A stretch of DNA of 64,000 nt from Natrinema caseinilyticum (GTDB lineage Archaea > Halobacteriota > Halobacteria > Halobacteriales > Natrialbaceae). The translations under genes were made by a program, and so were the position numbers. Of this stretch, positions 1 to 7,708 are shown piece by piece; positions within the stretch are counted from its first letter, which is position 1; every line of letters starts with the position of its first letter. Where the stretch lies: positions 2,973,369 to 3,037,368 of the forward strand of contig NZ_CP100445.1 in the NCBI RefSeq assembly GCF_024227435.1, in the 5' to 3' direction. The notes beneath the pieces are model-generated. The model saw only the letters and a program-made list of their open reading frames with translations. It did no database searches and had not been told where the DNA came from.

Positions 1-1090
1 CCTTCGCGGCGGCCACTTTGATCGTCTCCGCGTTCTGGAGGAGCGTCTCGATTCGATCGCCGCTCTGGGTCTCGATGGCGATCCGGAACATCGGCCGCTT
101 CTCGATCTTGACGCGGCCGACAATCGCTTCGCGGGTGTTCCCCTCGAGGTCGACGACCTGGACGTCGTCGCCGCTCTGGAGTTCCGCGAGGTACTTCGTG
201 CCGCCGTCGGGCGTGCGGACGTAGGCGTGGACCGCGCCCGCGTTGACCCGGAACGGTCGGGAGGCGACGTACGGCGATTCGGCGGTTTCGGCGTGGACGA
301 AGACCAGGCCGCGGCTCATCGAGCCGACGAGCATTCCCTCCTCGTGCTCGAGCAGGTTCCCGGTATCGACACAGACCCGGTCGGCGCTGCCGGCCCGTTC
401 GACGTCTACGACCTCAGCGTACTCGAGATCGAGTCGCTCGCGCTCGGCCTCGTCGCGGACGTCGACCGTCTTCCGGATCTCGTCCGGATCGTCCGAATCC
501 AGCAGGACGGAATCGGCGCCGATCTCGAGCGTTTCGAAGGCCGTCTTCGCCTCCTCGGCGCTCGTCACGCCCGCGACCAGGTCGGTTTCCCCGCCGATGC
601 GCGCGATCAGATTCTCGAGGGGGATGATCGTCCAGTCCTCGCCGACGACGATCGTGTGATCGGCCTCCTCGGCGGCGGTCTCCGCGAAGCGCTCGTATTC
701 CTTGCCGAGGATGCGGACGTACGCGCCCCGATCGAAGTCGCCGTCGCGGCGCAGCGTCGAGAGATCGGCAGAGCCCGAGAAATCTTCCGGAAGGTCGATC
801 GTCGCGTCGCCTTCGCCGCCCTTTCCGACGACGACCGCGTCGGCCTGTGTGGCCGGCTCCGCGTCGTCGCTGTCCGCTTCCGCGTCGTCGATGTCGTCGA
901 CCAGGGTCACGTCCCCGTCGGTACGGTACGCGGCGACGTTGATATCGCCGAGTTCGCGAACGCGTTCCACGTCGTCTTCGTCCACGAGTACCCAGTCTAC
1001 ACCCGATTCGAGCGCGGCGGTGATCCGCGCTCGGCGGTCGTCCCAATCGCCGACTGCGTCGTCGGCTTTTACCCAGACACTTCGCGTCAT
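1..1090 (-). CDS. aroB': 3-dehydroquinate synthase II (archaeal type), 3' end cut by window
   Basis: The minus-strand frame opens with ATG at 1090 (MTRSVWVKADDAVGDWDDR) and stays open to base 1, giving about 363 codons. Family members are usually 370-390 residues, so only a short C-terminal piece lies outside the window. The family performs NAD-dependent oxidative deamination and cyclisation of 2-amino-3,7-dideoxy-D-threo-hept-6-ulosonate to 3-dehydroquinate, the archaeal replacement for bacterial AroB. Visible family hallmarks include the stretches VLVDEDD, ILGKEYERFAE and SMSRGLVFVHAET. Its substrate-producing partner, the aldolase-like synthase, lies on the same strand at 7709-8503, so the two entry genes are near each other but not in one operon. 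A 314-codon antisense frame inside this gene is a shadow of high GC. Confidence 0.95.
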   Translation of the reverse strand, partial: MTRSVWVKADDAVGDWDDRRARITAALESGVDWVLVDEDDVERVRELGDINVAAYRTDGDVTLVDDIDDAEADSDDAEPATQADAVVVGKGGEGDATIDLPEDFSGSADLSTLRRDGDFDRGAYVRILGKEYERFAETAAEEADHTIVVGEDWTIIPLENLIARIGGETDLVAGVTSAEEAKTAFETLEIGADSVLLDSDDPDEIRKTVDVRDEAERERLDLEYAEVVDVERAGSADRVCVDTGNLLEHEEGMLVGSMSRGLVFVHAETAESPYVASRPFRVNAGAVHAYVRTPDGGTKYLAELQSGDDVQVVDLEGNTREAIVGRVKIEKRPMFRIAIETQSGDRIETLLQNAETIKVAAAK

Positions 1091-1316
1091 AAATCGTCCG
1101 TCGGAGGGAATCGGCTTGAACGTGGCGGATCGGGCGGCGTCGCCGGGCCCCGAGGTGAGTCGTGGCGGTGACGCCGACGATCGGTGTGGCCTTCCGCACG
1201 GTTGCGACGGGCTAGTCTGTCACGACACGCCAGTTAGTGCCGACAGTACTGATAGTAACGACAGTAACGATACTTTCTCATAAATAGATAATATGGGCCC
1301 GTTCGGTCCATCACGT

Positions 1317-1907
1317 ATGGGTCAGCGCCACCTCGAGACGACGGCCGAACTGACGATCGACTGTGCCGCCCACCGTCTGGAGGTGACTTCCGTGACGGAC
1401 GTCGCTCGAGCGGCGTTCGATCACGCGGGCGAGGAGGCAGTCGGAACGATCGGCCTCGACGCGGCCGTTCTGGGTGCCGTTCGCCTCGCGTGTCGTCGCA
1501 CCGACGTCGGCGAACCCACTCGCGAGCAGTTCGCGGCCGAGTTCGCTGTCGATCCGGGTCTCGTCGTCGCGGCGGATGACGTGTTGGCGGGCCGACTGAG
1601 CCCGCCCGCCGATGCCGACGATATCCGCACGCTTCGACGGCGACTAATCGTGGCACAGGAAGTCCTCACCGCGGTCGAGCGCGACCGCGGCGCTGGCCCG
1701 CAGCTTCCGGGTTCGCACCTCGCTGACGCCGCGCCCTTCCTGCTCGCTCGCGCGAGCAGCCATCTCGACCCACGGACGGACCGCGAATTCCCGGGGCTGT
1801 CTGCGGCGGCACTTCGCGATCACATCGACCGACTCGAAGCCGACCTCGCGTTGGCCCGCCTCGGGACGACGCTGTTCACGCTCGTTTCCGACGCGGACTG
1901 CCAGTGA
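1317..1907 (+). CDS. Conserved haloarchaeal hypothetical protein, 196 aa
   Basis: No function recognised. The protein is acidic, Ala/Asp/Arg-rich and mostly helical in character, with no membrane segment, signal peptide or cysteine motif that suggests a cofactor. An in-frame ATG at 1293 exists, but I chose the ATG at 1317 because an A/T-rich element (ataaatagataat, 1279-1291) lies about 27 bases upstream, the normal distance for a leaderless haloarchaeal transcript. Starting at 1293 would put the start codon on the edge of the TATA element. The gene is divergent from the dehydroquinate synthase start at 1090, and the two share a roughly 225-base promoter region. Codon use resembles the neighbours. 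Confidence is high that it is a gene and low for any role. Confidence 0.75.
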   Translation: MGQRHLETTAELTIDCAAHRLEVTSVTDVARAAFDHAGEEAVGTIGLDAAVLGAVRLACRRTDVGEPTREQFAAEFAVDPGLVVAADDVLAGRLSPPADADDIRTLRRRLIVAQEVLTAVERDRGAGPQLPGSHLADAAPFLLARASSHLDPRTDREFPGLSAAALRDHIDRLEADLALARLGTTLFTLVSDADCQ

Positions 1908-2091
1908 TTAGCGTACGTTTTCATACGGTCAAACGGAGCAGATTACAGTCATAATGGAATCACAGTGATCGAGATCGAGTAAGAGTTCAGTACAGCGACT
2001 CGATTCATTTCTCACCGAAGCCGATAAACAAACTGGCCAGTAGACCTGCGAACGTATCGTTTCAGTCGACTGGATTTAGCTGTAATTGAGG
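1908..2091. other. Intergenic stretch before the IS remnant
   Basis: This stretch is lower in GC than the surroundings and holds no convincing reading frame. Nothing beyond the left hairpins of the adjoining mobile element was identified in it. Confidence 0.5.
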
Positions 2092-2570
2092 GCGTTAAGC
2101 CCCCTTCTGCTCACGGCTCCGCCGTTCGCATGGTCAGCGGGACCTTCGGTCCCGCGCTATCCTCAGCGAGCGAAGCGAGAAAAGAGGGGATACAGCGCCC
2201 GCGCGTCTTGTTTTCGTGTGAATCGGCACCCTTACTACCGCTTCGGTCGAAGGGGGGAGTAAGATGCTCACCACGTTTCCGGCGGTGTTCAAACGCGACA
2301 ACAAGCGTGCATCGTCGGTTGTGGCCGAGTGTCGATTCGGTCGGAGTGGGACACTCCGAACCACCTGTAAAGGAGAGTCGCCTGCGGAGTCTGGAACCGT
2401 CCGCAGAACGTCAACGCCAACGGCGTTCTGCCGGGCCGCACGAGACGCGGAGCGCCTCGTGGACGCTGTGGGATCTGTTCCTGCACGTTCCGACACAGAA
2501 ACAGGAAGCTCCGTCCCCACCAAGCGAGGGCCGGGGAGGCCCGAACGCGGTAGGGCGGAGTAGTTCACAA
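2092..2570 (+). mobile_element. Decayed IS200/IS605 (IS1341-type) element or derived miniature
   Basis: The right part matches the end typical of haloarchaeal IS1341-type tnpB elements. A reading frame ends in ...DTETGSSVPTK...RAE followed by TAG (2561-2563), like the usual VETGSP...AE tail of these TnpBs, and the DNA terminates in gtagttcac. A stem forms between 2509-2516 (ctccgtcc) and 2553-2560 (gggcggag), with a smaller nested hairpin; in intact elements this 3' region encodes the guide (omega) RNA scaffold. The left part carries compact hairpins: gggc/gccc near 2092 and an 8-bp stem gcgggacc/ggtcccgc at 2137-2155. No RuvC catalytic core, zinc ribbon or tnpA is present and frames are broken, so it cannot encode an active nuclease. 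The exact left boundary is uncertain. Confidence 0.6.
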
Positions 2571-2735
2571 CGATTTCACCAGTTCAGCAAGGGCAAATAC
2601 GATAGCGAGGACCCCGACTCCCAGCCCTATCAAACTCAGTCCCGTGTTTCGTGGTGCACCAGTCGTTTGAGACACGACCAGCAACGCCAACAACACGACG
2701 AGAACGGCGAGTAGACGGTCAGTACGGTCGGACAT
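2565..2735 (-). CDS. Small two-helix membrane protein, 56 aa
   Basis: The minus strand reads from ATG at 2735 to TGA at 2567-2565. The protein has a short charged N-terminus (MSDRTDRLL), a first hydrophobic helix at about residues 8-21 (AVLVVLLALLVV), a polar linker (SQTTGAPRNTG) and a second helix at about 33-52 (LSLIGLGVGVLAIVFALA), ending ELVKSL. This is the layout of many haloarchaeal two-TM microproteins. Its stop codon lies inside the terminal gtgaac of the adjoining mobile-element remnant, so the original C-terminus may have been replaced by that insertion. Function unknown. The clean hydropathy pattern and intact frame support a real gene. Confidence 0.6.
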   Translation of the reverse strand: MSDRTDRLLAVLVVLLALLVVSQTTGAPRNTGLSLIGLGVGVLAIVFALAELVKSL

Positions 2736-2987
2736 ATGTTAGAATGCAGTCTATTCGATGTAAATTGTTTGAATCTCTGGCTGCACTGGCGGAACGTCGT
2801 TTACCTGTCCGACGCAATCACCAGGTTCGCGACTCGAGTCGAATCTCGTCGCACATTCGCGTTTTCTATTCAGCATCAGCCACAGTCGTTTGCCAGTACC
2901 GTGTCCGGAACTGGTGCCGACTACAGCGGGCCTACCTAATACGGTCCTCGGTTAAGATTTAATCCAATAGCACCACCAGTATAGGGT

Positions 2988-3371
2988 ATGGTCGAAGGAG
3001 TCCACCACGCTGCGCTTGCGGTATCAGACCTTCCTCGTGCCGTTTCATTTTACGAAGGGGTGCTGGAATTCACCCCCATCGGGCCCGACAACCCCGAGAA
3101 CACTATCGAGACAGCGGACTACTTCTGGATGGACATCGGCGGCGGAGAGTGGATAAACTTCGCTGACCGACCGGATGTGACGCCGAAACATCCTGGGGAC
3201 AAAGACGATCCCCATCTGGCCTTCCGTGCAACCGAAGACGAAATCAGCAGCGTCAAACAGCGGTTAGTCGTCCGCGATGTGGAAGTACACGAAACTCGGA
3301 CGAGCATCTACTTCCACGACCCCGATGGCAACTTTCTCGAACTGACCGACTGGAACGGTCCGGATAAATAA
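2988..3371 (+). CDS. VOC/glyoxalase-fold protein
   Basis: A 127-residue single-domain protein of the vicinal-oxygen-chelate superfamily. The N-terminus VEGVHHAALAVSDLPRAVSFY shows the typical first beta-alpha unit with a metal-ligand-type His. The C-terminal SIYFHDPDGNFLELTDW is the classic last strand carrying the Glu ligand in FHDPDGNxLEL. Members are metal-dependent lyases, isomerases or dioxygenases, or antibiotic-binding proteins, so the substrate cannot be told from sequence. An A/T-rich element (ttaagatttaatc, around 2953-2965) about 25-30 bases upstream supports a leaderless start at 2988. It stands alone between the IS-disturbed region and a convergent regulator. Confidence 0.85.
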   Translation: MVEGVHHAALAVSDLPRAVSFYEGVLEFTPIGPDNPENTIETADYFWMDIGGGEWINFADRPDVTPKHPGDKDDPHLAFRATEDEISSVKQRLVVRDVEVHETRTSIYFHDPDGNFLELTDWNGPDK

Positions 3372-3480
3372 GCGCTCTCTCTCGCACGCCCGTTCTATCA
3401 AAGTCTGTCTGGTAGCGAGTCATCGCTATGGACTGCTCCGCTACTCACTGTGGGCCGGATGCCGTCACGGCGGTTGGCCC

Positions 3481-4356
3481 CTAGCGCAACTCGTCGGCGT
3501 CGTCCATGAGTTTGTGTCGGAATGCACGGTAGGCGTTTTCGCCTCGCTCGGTCAACTCGACGACCCGGCGCCGGCCGACCGATTCGATCGTGACGTATCC
3601 GTCCTCGGCGAGTGGCTCCAGGATGTGCGTATCGAGGACGCGAAACGCGCCCTTGTCCTCGGCGCTGCGTTCGTCGGGCGAGCGCCGATCTGCCATGAAG
3701 GAGAGATCGGTATCCCGGGCGTACTCGATGAGGTCTTTCTTCTTCGGCGGCGACGTCCGGTCGTCGTGGAAGCCCTCCCACGCGCCGGGGTCGGACAGGA
3801 ACTCCATGATCGCGACCTGATCGCGCGTCGGCGATTCGATGGGATAGGTCGGGACCTGCTCTATCTCGTCGACGCCGAAGGAGATCGGTTCGGTCGTCCC
3901 GTCGTGGGCGTACTCCGACGGCTCGACGTAGTAGGCGTGGGCGTCGGTCGAGACGTCCATGCAGGCGATCGTCGCGCCGATCGCCGGAATCGTGCCGGCC
4001 CCCGAGACGTTGACGTACACCTGGTCGTCGGCGTGGACGTCCGCGATCGTCGTCACGTCACCGAGAACCGCGTAGACGTCCGTCAGATCGCACTCCCAGG
4101 TTCGAACCTCGGGGACGATCGTCTCGAGTTCGTCGCGTAACTCGTCGTGATAGTCCGCCGGCGCCGTGGCGTTTCGCTCGGTGTGCCCGTCGCCACCGTC
4201 CGGTCCTCGCGTCCCCCCGTCCGGGTGTCTGTGGCCGGCGGCGCTGTCGTCCTCGAGGAGGTAGACCAGGTCGGCCCGCTGGTCGCGGATCGGCTCGACG
4301 ATCCGCTCGTACTCGTAGCCAAGCGGGACGACGTGGACTCGCTTCACGACGTCCAT
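3481..4356 (-). CDS. CARF-like plus winged-helix regulator (HFX_2341/DUF6293-type)
   Basis: A 291-residue protein. Residues 1 to about 165 look like a Rossmann-type sensor: VKRVHVVPLGYEYERIVEPI, then RADLVYLLEDD, and later VYVNVSGAGTIPAIGATIAC, the pattern of CARF-like ligand-binding domains. Residues about 170-291 form a winged helix (LEPLAEDGYVTIESVGRRRVVELTERGENAYRAFRHKL). The arrangement matches the haloarchaeal HFX_2341-type transcriptional regulators. A low-complexity Gly/Asp/His loop (about residues 41-60) interrupts the sensor. ATG at 4356 is preceded by ttatttt (minus sense, about 4373-4384), fitting a leaderless transcript. There is no CRISPR array or cas gene in the window, so any CARF-type ligand link is inference. 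Confidence 0.8.
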   Translation of the reverse strand: MDVVKRVHVVPLGYEYERIVEPIRDQRADLVYLLEDDSAAGHRHPDGGTRGPDGGDGHTERNATAPADYHDELRDELETIVPEVRTWECDLTDVYAVLGDVTTIADVHADDQVYVNVSGAGTIPAIGATIACMDVSTDAHAYYVEPSEYAHDGTTEPISFGVDEIEQVPTYPIESPTRDQVAIMEFLSDPGAWEGFHDDRTSPPKKKDLIEYARDTDLSFMADRRSPDERSAEDKGAFRVLDTHILEPLAEDGYVTIESVGRRRVVELTERGENAYRAFRHKLMDDADELR

Positions 4357-4495
4357 ACCTCGAGAGGTGTGTCGGTGAAAATAACTGCTGTGGATTCTCC
4401 GGCGGGGATCGAGCCGGCTCCCCGACGGTCCGACCGCCCGGGACGCCCGTCGTCGGCGAAACGTTGAGAAGACCTGCTCCCCTACGACCGGACAG

Positions 4496-5170
4496 ATGGC
4501 AGCCTACGACGCGATCTGTTTCGATCTCGACCGGACTCTCTGCGAATCGACCCAGGACGCGGTCGCGGTGCTCGAGTCGACGTTCGATGGCGCCGGCTGC
4601 GAGCAGTTCTGTACGCCCGCGGAGCTTCGAGCCGCCGTGCCCGACCTGCCGAGTACCGGCACGGATCGCGAGTTCTACGACGCACTCTTTACCGAAGTCG
4701 CGCGACGGGCCGGCGTCGATCCGACCGTCGCACCGACGCTGACGACCGAATATCTCGACCGGCGGGACCCGACCGCCGTCCGGTTTCGACCCGGCGCGCG
4801 GGCCGCGCTCGAACACGCGGGCGATCGCGGTCGAGTCGGCCTCATTACGAACGGCGGGCGGACGACCCAGACTGAGAAACTTCGATCACTGGGTATCGAG
4901 GACGCCTTCGACGTGCGAGTCTTCACCGAACCGAGCGCCGGCATTCACCCGAAACCCAGCGCGGCCCCCTTCGAACGCGCGCTCGCCGAACTCGAGGTCG
5001 GCCCCGATGCGGCGATCCACGTCGGCGATTCCTTACACGCCGACGTCGCGGGCGCCAACGCCATGGGGATCGATTCGGCCTGGCTCGACCCCGGCCACGA
5101 CGACGGCCACCGCGACCACGAACCGACCTACGAACTCGCGTCGCTCGAGTCGTTCGAGACGATCGTCTGA
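4496..5170 (+). CDS. HAD-superfamily phosphatase
   Basis: A 224-residue haloacid-dehalogenase-type hydrolase. Motif I is FDLDRT with nucleophile Asp10 and Asp12, motif II is LITNGG with Thr118, motif III is Lys153 in HPKP, and motif IV is HVGDSLHAD with Asp178 and Asp183. The helical cap between residues 15 and 90 makes it a C1-cap member like phosphoglycolate phosphatase or the haloarchaeal YjjG-like proteins. It probably dephosphorylates a small phosphometabolite in the cytoplasm, and the exact substrate is not predictable. It is divergent from the CARF-like regulator upstream and convergent with the next gene. Confidence 0.9.
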   Translation: MAAYDAICFDLDRTLCESTQDAVAVLESTFDGAGCEQFCTPAELRAAVPDLPSTGTDREFYDALFTEVARRAGVDPTVAPTLTTEYLDRRDPTAVRFRPGARAALEHAGDRGRVGLITNGGRTTQTEKLRSLGIEDAFDVRVFTEPSAGIHPKPSAAPFERALAELEVGPDAAIHVGDSLHADVAGANAMGIDSAWLDPGHDDGHRDHEPTYELASLESFETIV

Positions 5171-5204
5171 GCGGCCGTGTGGTCGCTTTCGACGACGGCG
5201 TCGC

Positions 5205-5753
5205 TCACGCGCCCTGCTCGTCCGGCAACAGGTCCGTGTGAACCACGGCGCGGTACTGGCTCTCGGTCCCCTCCTCGAGTCGCTTGAGCAGCGCGGCGGC
5301 CGCCGAGAAGTTCTCCGGGAGTTCGAACGGGTCGTCGTCGGCTTCGTCGCGTTGCTTGCAGCGCTTGACGAACGCGACGAGTCCGCCGTAGGTCCCCGAG
5401 CGGGCGTAGACAACGCCGATGTCACGATCGAAGCTCTCGCGCCAGGTTGCGATCACCGGTTCGCTCGCGCGCCGGGGCCGTTCCAGCCGCTCGGCCAGCG
5501 CTTCGGGATCGATTTCGGACGCCCCGTCGTCCGCGATGCCGCCGATGGCCGCCTCCAGGTCGTCGGTCTCGACGTCGAGCGCCGGCGCCTCGGCTTCGGC
5601 CTCGAGCAAGTCCGCGAACGCCTCGACCTCTTCGCGGCGAACTGCGATGGGGTAGACGAAGTCGTGCGTCTCCTTCGGCAGCGTGTACGACTTCGCCGCG
5701 ACGCCCTGTTCGCCGGGGCCGGATTTCCCCAGCATCAACTCGAGTAGTCCCAT
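5205..5753 (-). CDS. Conserved haloarchaeal protein, 182 aa, unknown function
   Basis: No characterised family recognised. The start ATG at 5753 gives MGLLELMLGKSGPGEQGVAA. The middle is acidic (FADLLEAEAEAPALDVETDDLEAAIGGIADD), and the C-terminal half has the most conserved-looking segment (WRESFDRDIGVVYARSGTYGGLVAFVKRC). No membrane helix or export signal. The same frame stays open upstream for about 200 codons, but that extension is arginine-rich and overlaps the SprT-like gene antisense, so it was not used. Convergent with the HAD phosphatase gene. Confidence 0.75.
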   Translation of the reverse strand: MGLLELMLGKSGPGEQGVAAKSYTLPKETHDFVYPIAVRREEVEAFADLLEAEAEAPALDVETDDLEAAIGGIADDGASEIDPEALAERLERPRRASEPVIATWRESFDRDIGVVYARSGTYGGLVAFVKRCKQRDEADDDPFELPENFSAAAALLKRLEEGTESQYRAVVHTDLLPDEQGA

Positions 5754-5923
5754 ACTCGAAACAGGTAGAGTGAGCCGAATAAGTGTTCCGCGGTCGACTC
5801 GAAACGAACCGTCGACGACCGCGACACGTGCCGGTCGCCTCGACGCCGTCGTCCCGTTGCCGGGAGACCGGCCGATCGAACGGCGTCCAGTCGCCCGCAC
5901 AGAAGATCGCGATCCCGCGTTCG

Positions 5924-6517
5924 CTACCAGTCCTCGCCGAGCGCCGCCTTCGCGCCGCCGTAGCCGCCCGCGGTCGCCCACGTCCGGCCGCTTTCGACGT
6001 GTTCTACCTCGTACGATCCGCCACAGTCCCCACAGCGGTACTGGTCCGGCGACGCGACCGGTTTCGACGCTCGATGGCGCTTCGCGCGCCAGTCGCAGTC
6101 GGCCGTGAGACACCGAAGGACGTACCGGGGCTCGGTAAACGCCTCGCAGTAGCGGGGCGCCTCGAGCGCGGCGGCCTGTTCGCGAAACCGGTCGCCGTGG
6201 CCGGACTCGCCGAACTGCTGGAACTCCCAGGCGTGGACGAGTTCGTGCCGGACGATGCCGGCGAAGGCGGGCCACTCGTACCGTTCGTACGCCCGGCGGG
6301 CGAGTACGATCGTCGCCACGCCCCGGTCCGCGTGCCACCGACACGCACCCGCTCGCCGACGCGCTCGCGCGGACACGTCCCACTCGAGGGCCGTCAGATC
6401 CACCGCCAGCCCGTTCTCGTCGACGACGTCGCGGGCGTGAATCCGCGCGCGAGCGACGATCTCGTCCTCGAGCGTGTACTCCTCGCCGTCGGTCACGGAC
6501 TCGAGAAGGAAGACCAC
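5924..6517 (-). CDS. SprT-like (Spartan-type) zinc metalloprotease
   Basis: A 197-residue protein with an HELVH zinc-protease motif at residues 91-95 (IVRHELVHAWEFQQFG) followed by GHGDRFRE, which supplies the third His ligand of SprT-like domains. The C-terminus carries four cysteines (C136, C141, C162, C165 in LRCLTADCDW and YRCGDCGG), a probable zinc ribbon. The family is related to eukaryotic Spartan/DVC1, a protease for DNA-protein crosslinks; in archaea the role is inferred. It begins with ATG at 6517, and its promoter region is shared with the divergent metal exporter at 6673. Confidence 0.85.
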   Translation of the reverse strand: MVFLLESVTDGEEYTLEDEIVARARIHARDVVDENGLAVDLTALEWDVSARARRRAGACRWHADRGVATIVLARRAYERYEWPAFAGIVRHELVHAWEFQQFGESGHGDRFREQAAALEAPRYCEAFTEPRYVLRCLTADCDWRAKRHRASKPVASPDQYRCGDCGGSYEVEHVESGRTWATAGGYGGAKAALGEDW

Positions 6518-6610
6518 GCGTGAAATTCTTCCGGTGGCCGGGTCGACTCGACTGATCGACGCCCTGGACCAGTGTTAATAACTGAGGCGCAATTTTTTGT
6601 GAAGCTTGCT

Positions 6611-6672
6611 AGTTTATCCCCCGTTTAATAGCAGCCAGTTTAATAACAAGGACGCCCCGAGTTCGACCTACG
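6611..6672 (+). promoter_or_regulatory. Promoter of the CDF exporter with repeated GTTTAATA boxes
   Basis: GTTTAATA occurs at 6623-6630 and again at 6638-6645, with a related GTTTATC at 6612-6618. The last copy coincides with the expected TATA position about 28 bases before the ATG at 6673. The repetition at 15-base spacing could be duplicated promoter elements or a binding site for a metal-responsive repressor; the latter is inference. Confidence 0.45.
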
Positions 6673-7629
6673 ATGAGTCACAACGAGTCGACACAGACCC
6701 ACGACTCACACGGACACGACGGGCACGGTCACGACCACGGCCACGGCGGGGAGTCGACGAACAGCCGCAAGCTCGCCGCCGTTTCGCTGATCAACATCGT
6801 CGGGTTCCTCGTCGAACTCGCCGGCGGCCTGGCGTTCGGATCGGTCGCACTCCTGAGCGACGCGTTCCACATGCTCTTCGACGCGCTCGCGTACGTGATG
6901 GCCTTCGCCGCCTCCCACGTCGCCGAACACTACGGCGAGGGCGACCGCTGGTCGTACGGTCTCCACCGCCTCGAGCCGTTCGCCGCCTTCCTGAACGGCC
7001 TCTTGCTCCTGCCGATGGTCGGATTCATCCTCTGGGAGTCCTATCAGCGGTTCGTAGAGCCGGCTACCATCTCCATCGGTGTCGTTCCGACGCTCGCGAT
7101 CGCGACGGGCGGGCTCGTCGTCAACGTCGTCTCGGTTTACGTCCTCCACGGCGACGCGATGAGTCTCAACGAGAAGGGCGCGTTCTACCACCTGCTCGGC
7201 GACGCCGGCGGCTCGGTGGCCGTCATCGTCTCCGTCCTCGCCATCGAAGTGACCGGCATCCGCGTGATCGATCCGATCACCGCGGCGCTCATCGCCGCGG
7301 TCGTTACCTGGTCGGCGGTGACCGTGTTGCGCGGCAGCGGCGAGATATTCTTCCTCAAGACTCCGCTCGAGAGCGACGACATTCGTTCGATCCTCGGCGA
7401 GATAGACGGCGTCGACCGGGTCGACGACTTCCACGCGTGGCAGATCTGTAGTCAGATCACGGTCGCGACGGTTCACGTCGAAACGGACGTCGAGACGATG
7501 GCCGACGCCGAGTCGATCGTTCGCAGCGTTCACGACGAACTCGCCCATCAGGGCGTCGATCACGCGACCGTCGAACTCTGTCCGCAGTACGCCGACCGCG
7601 ACGTGCATCTCGATACGCACTGTCACTGA
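6673..7629 (+). CDS. Cation diffusion facilitator (CzcD/ZnT-like) metal exporter
   Basis: A 318-residue membrane antiporter. The N-terminus is His-rich (HDSHGHDGHGHDHGHGG, about residues 10-26), a likely metal-loading tail. Six hydrophobic segments follow, with the CDF transport-site HxxxD pairs in helix 2 (H66 and D70 in LLSDAFHMLFD) and helix 5 (H173 and D177 in FYHLLGDAGG). The C-terminal cytoplasmic domain (from about residue 225, SIRSILGEIDGVDRVDDFHAWQ in part) is the usual ferredoxin-like dimerisation domain. His-rich members mostly export Zn2+ or Co2+/Cd2+ against protons. Single-gene unit with a leaderless start. Confidence 0.93.
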   Translation: MSHNESTQTHDSHGHDGHGHDHGHGGESTNSRKLAAVSLINIVGFLVELAGGLAFGSVALLSDAFHMLFDALAYVMAFAASHVAEHYGEGDRWSYGLHRLEPFAAFLNGLLLLPMVGFILWESYQRFVEPATISIGVVPTLAIATGGLVVNVVSVYVLHGDAMSLNEKGAFYHLLGDAGGSVAVIVSVLAIEVTGIRVIDPITAALIAAVVTWSAVTVLRGSGEIFFLKTPLESDDIRSILGEIDGVDRVDDFHAWQICSQITVATVHVETDVETMADAESIVRSVHDELAHQGVDHATVELCPQYADRDVHLDTHCH

Positions 7630-7708
7630 CGGTCGCGCAGCGACCGCGCTGAACCCCTCTGGGGGCGATCGAACCGAGAAAACGAACGAGTGGCTCCGGG
7701 GAGTCTCT

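Noticed and set aside
227-1171. Long open frame (314 codons) on the + strand opposite the 3-dehydroquinate synthase gene
   Set aside because: It is a high-GC antisense shadow: the minus-strand frame shows the real conserved family motifs, and this frame has no recognisable domain or promoter.
2130-2714. 194-codon + strand frame through the IS remnant and into the microprotein
   Set aside because: It crosses hairpins of the mobile element and the antisense of the two-helix protein, and shows no family pattern as a whole.
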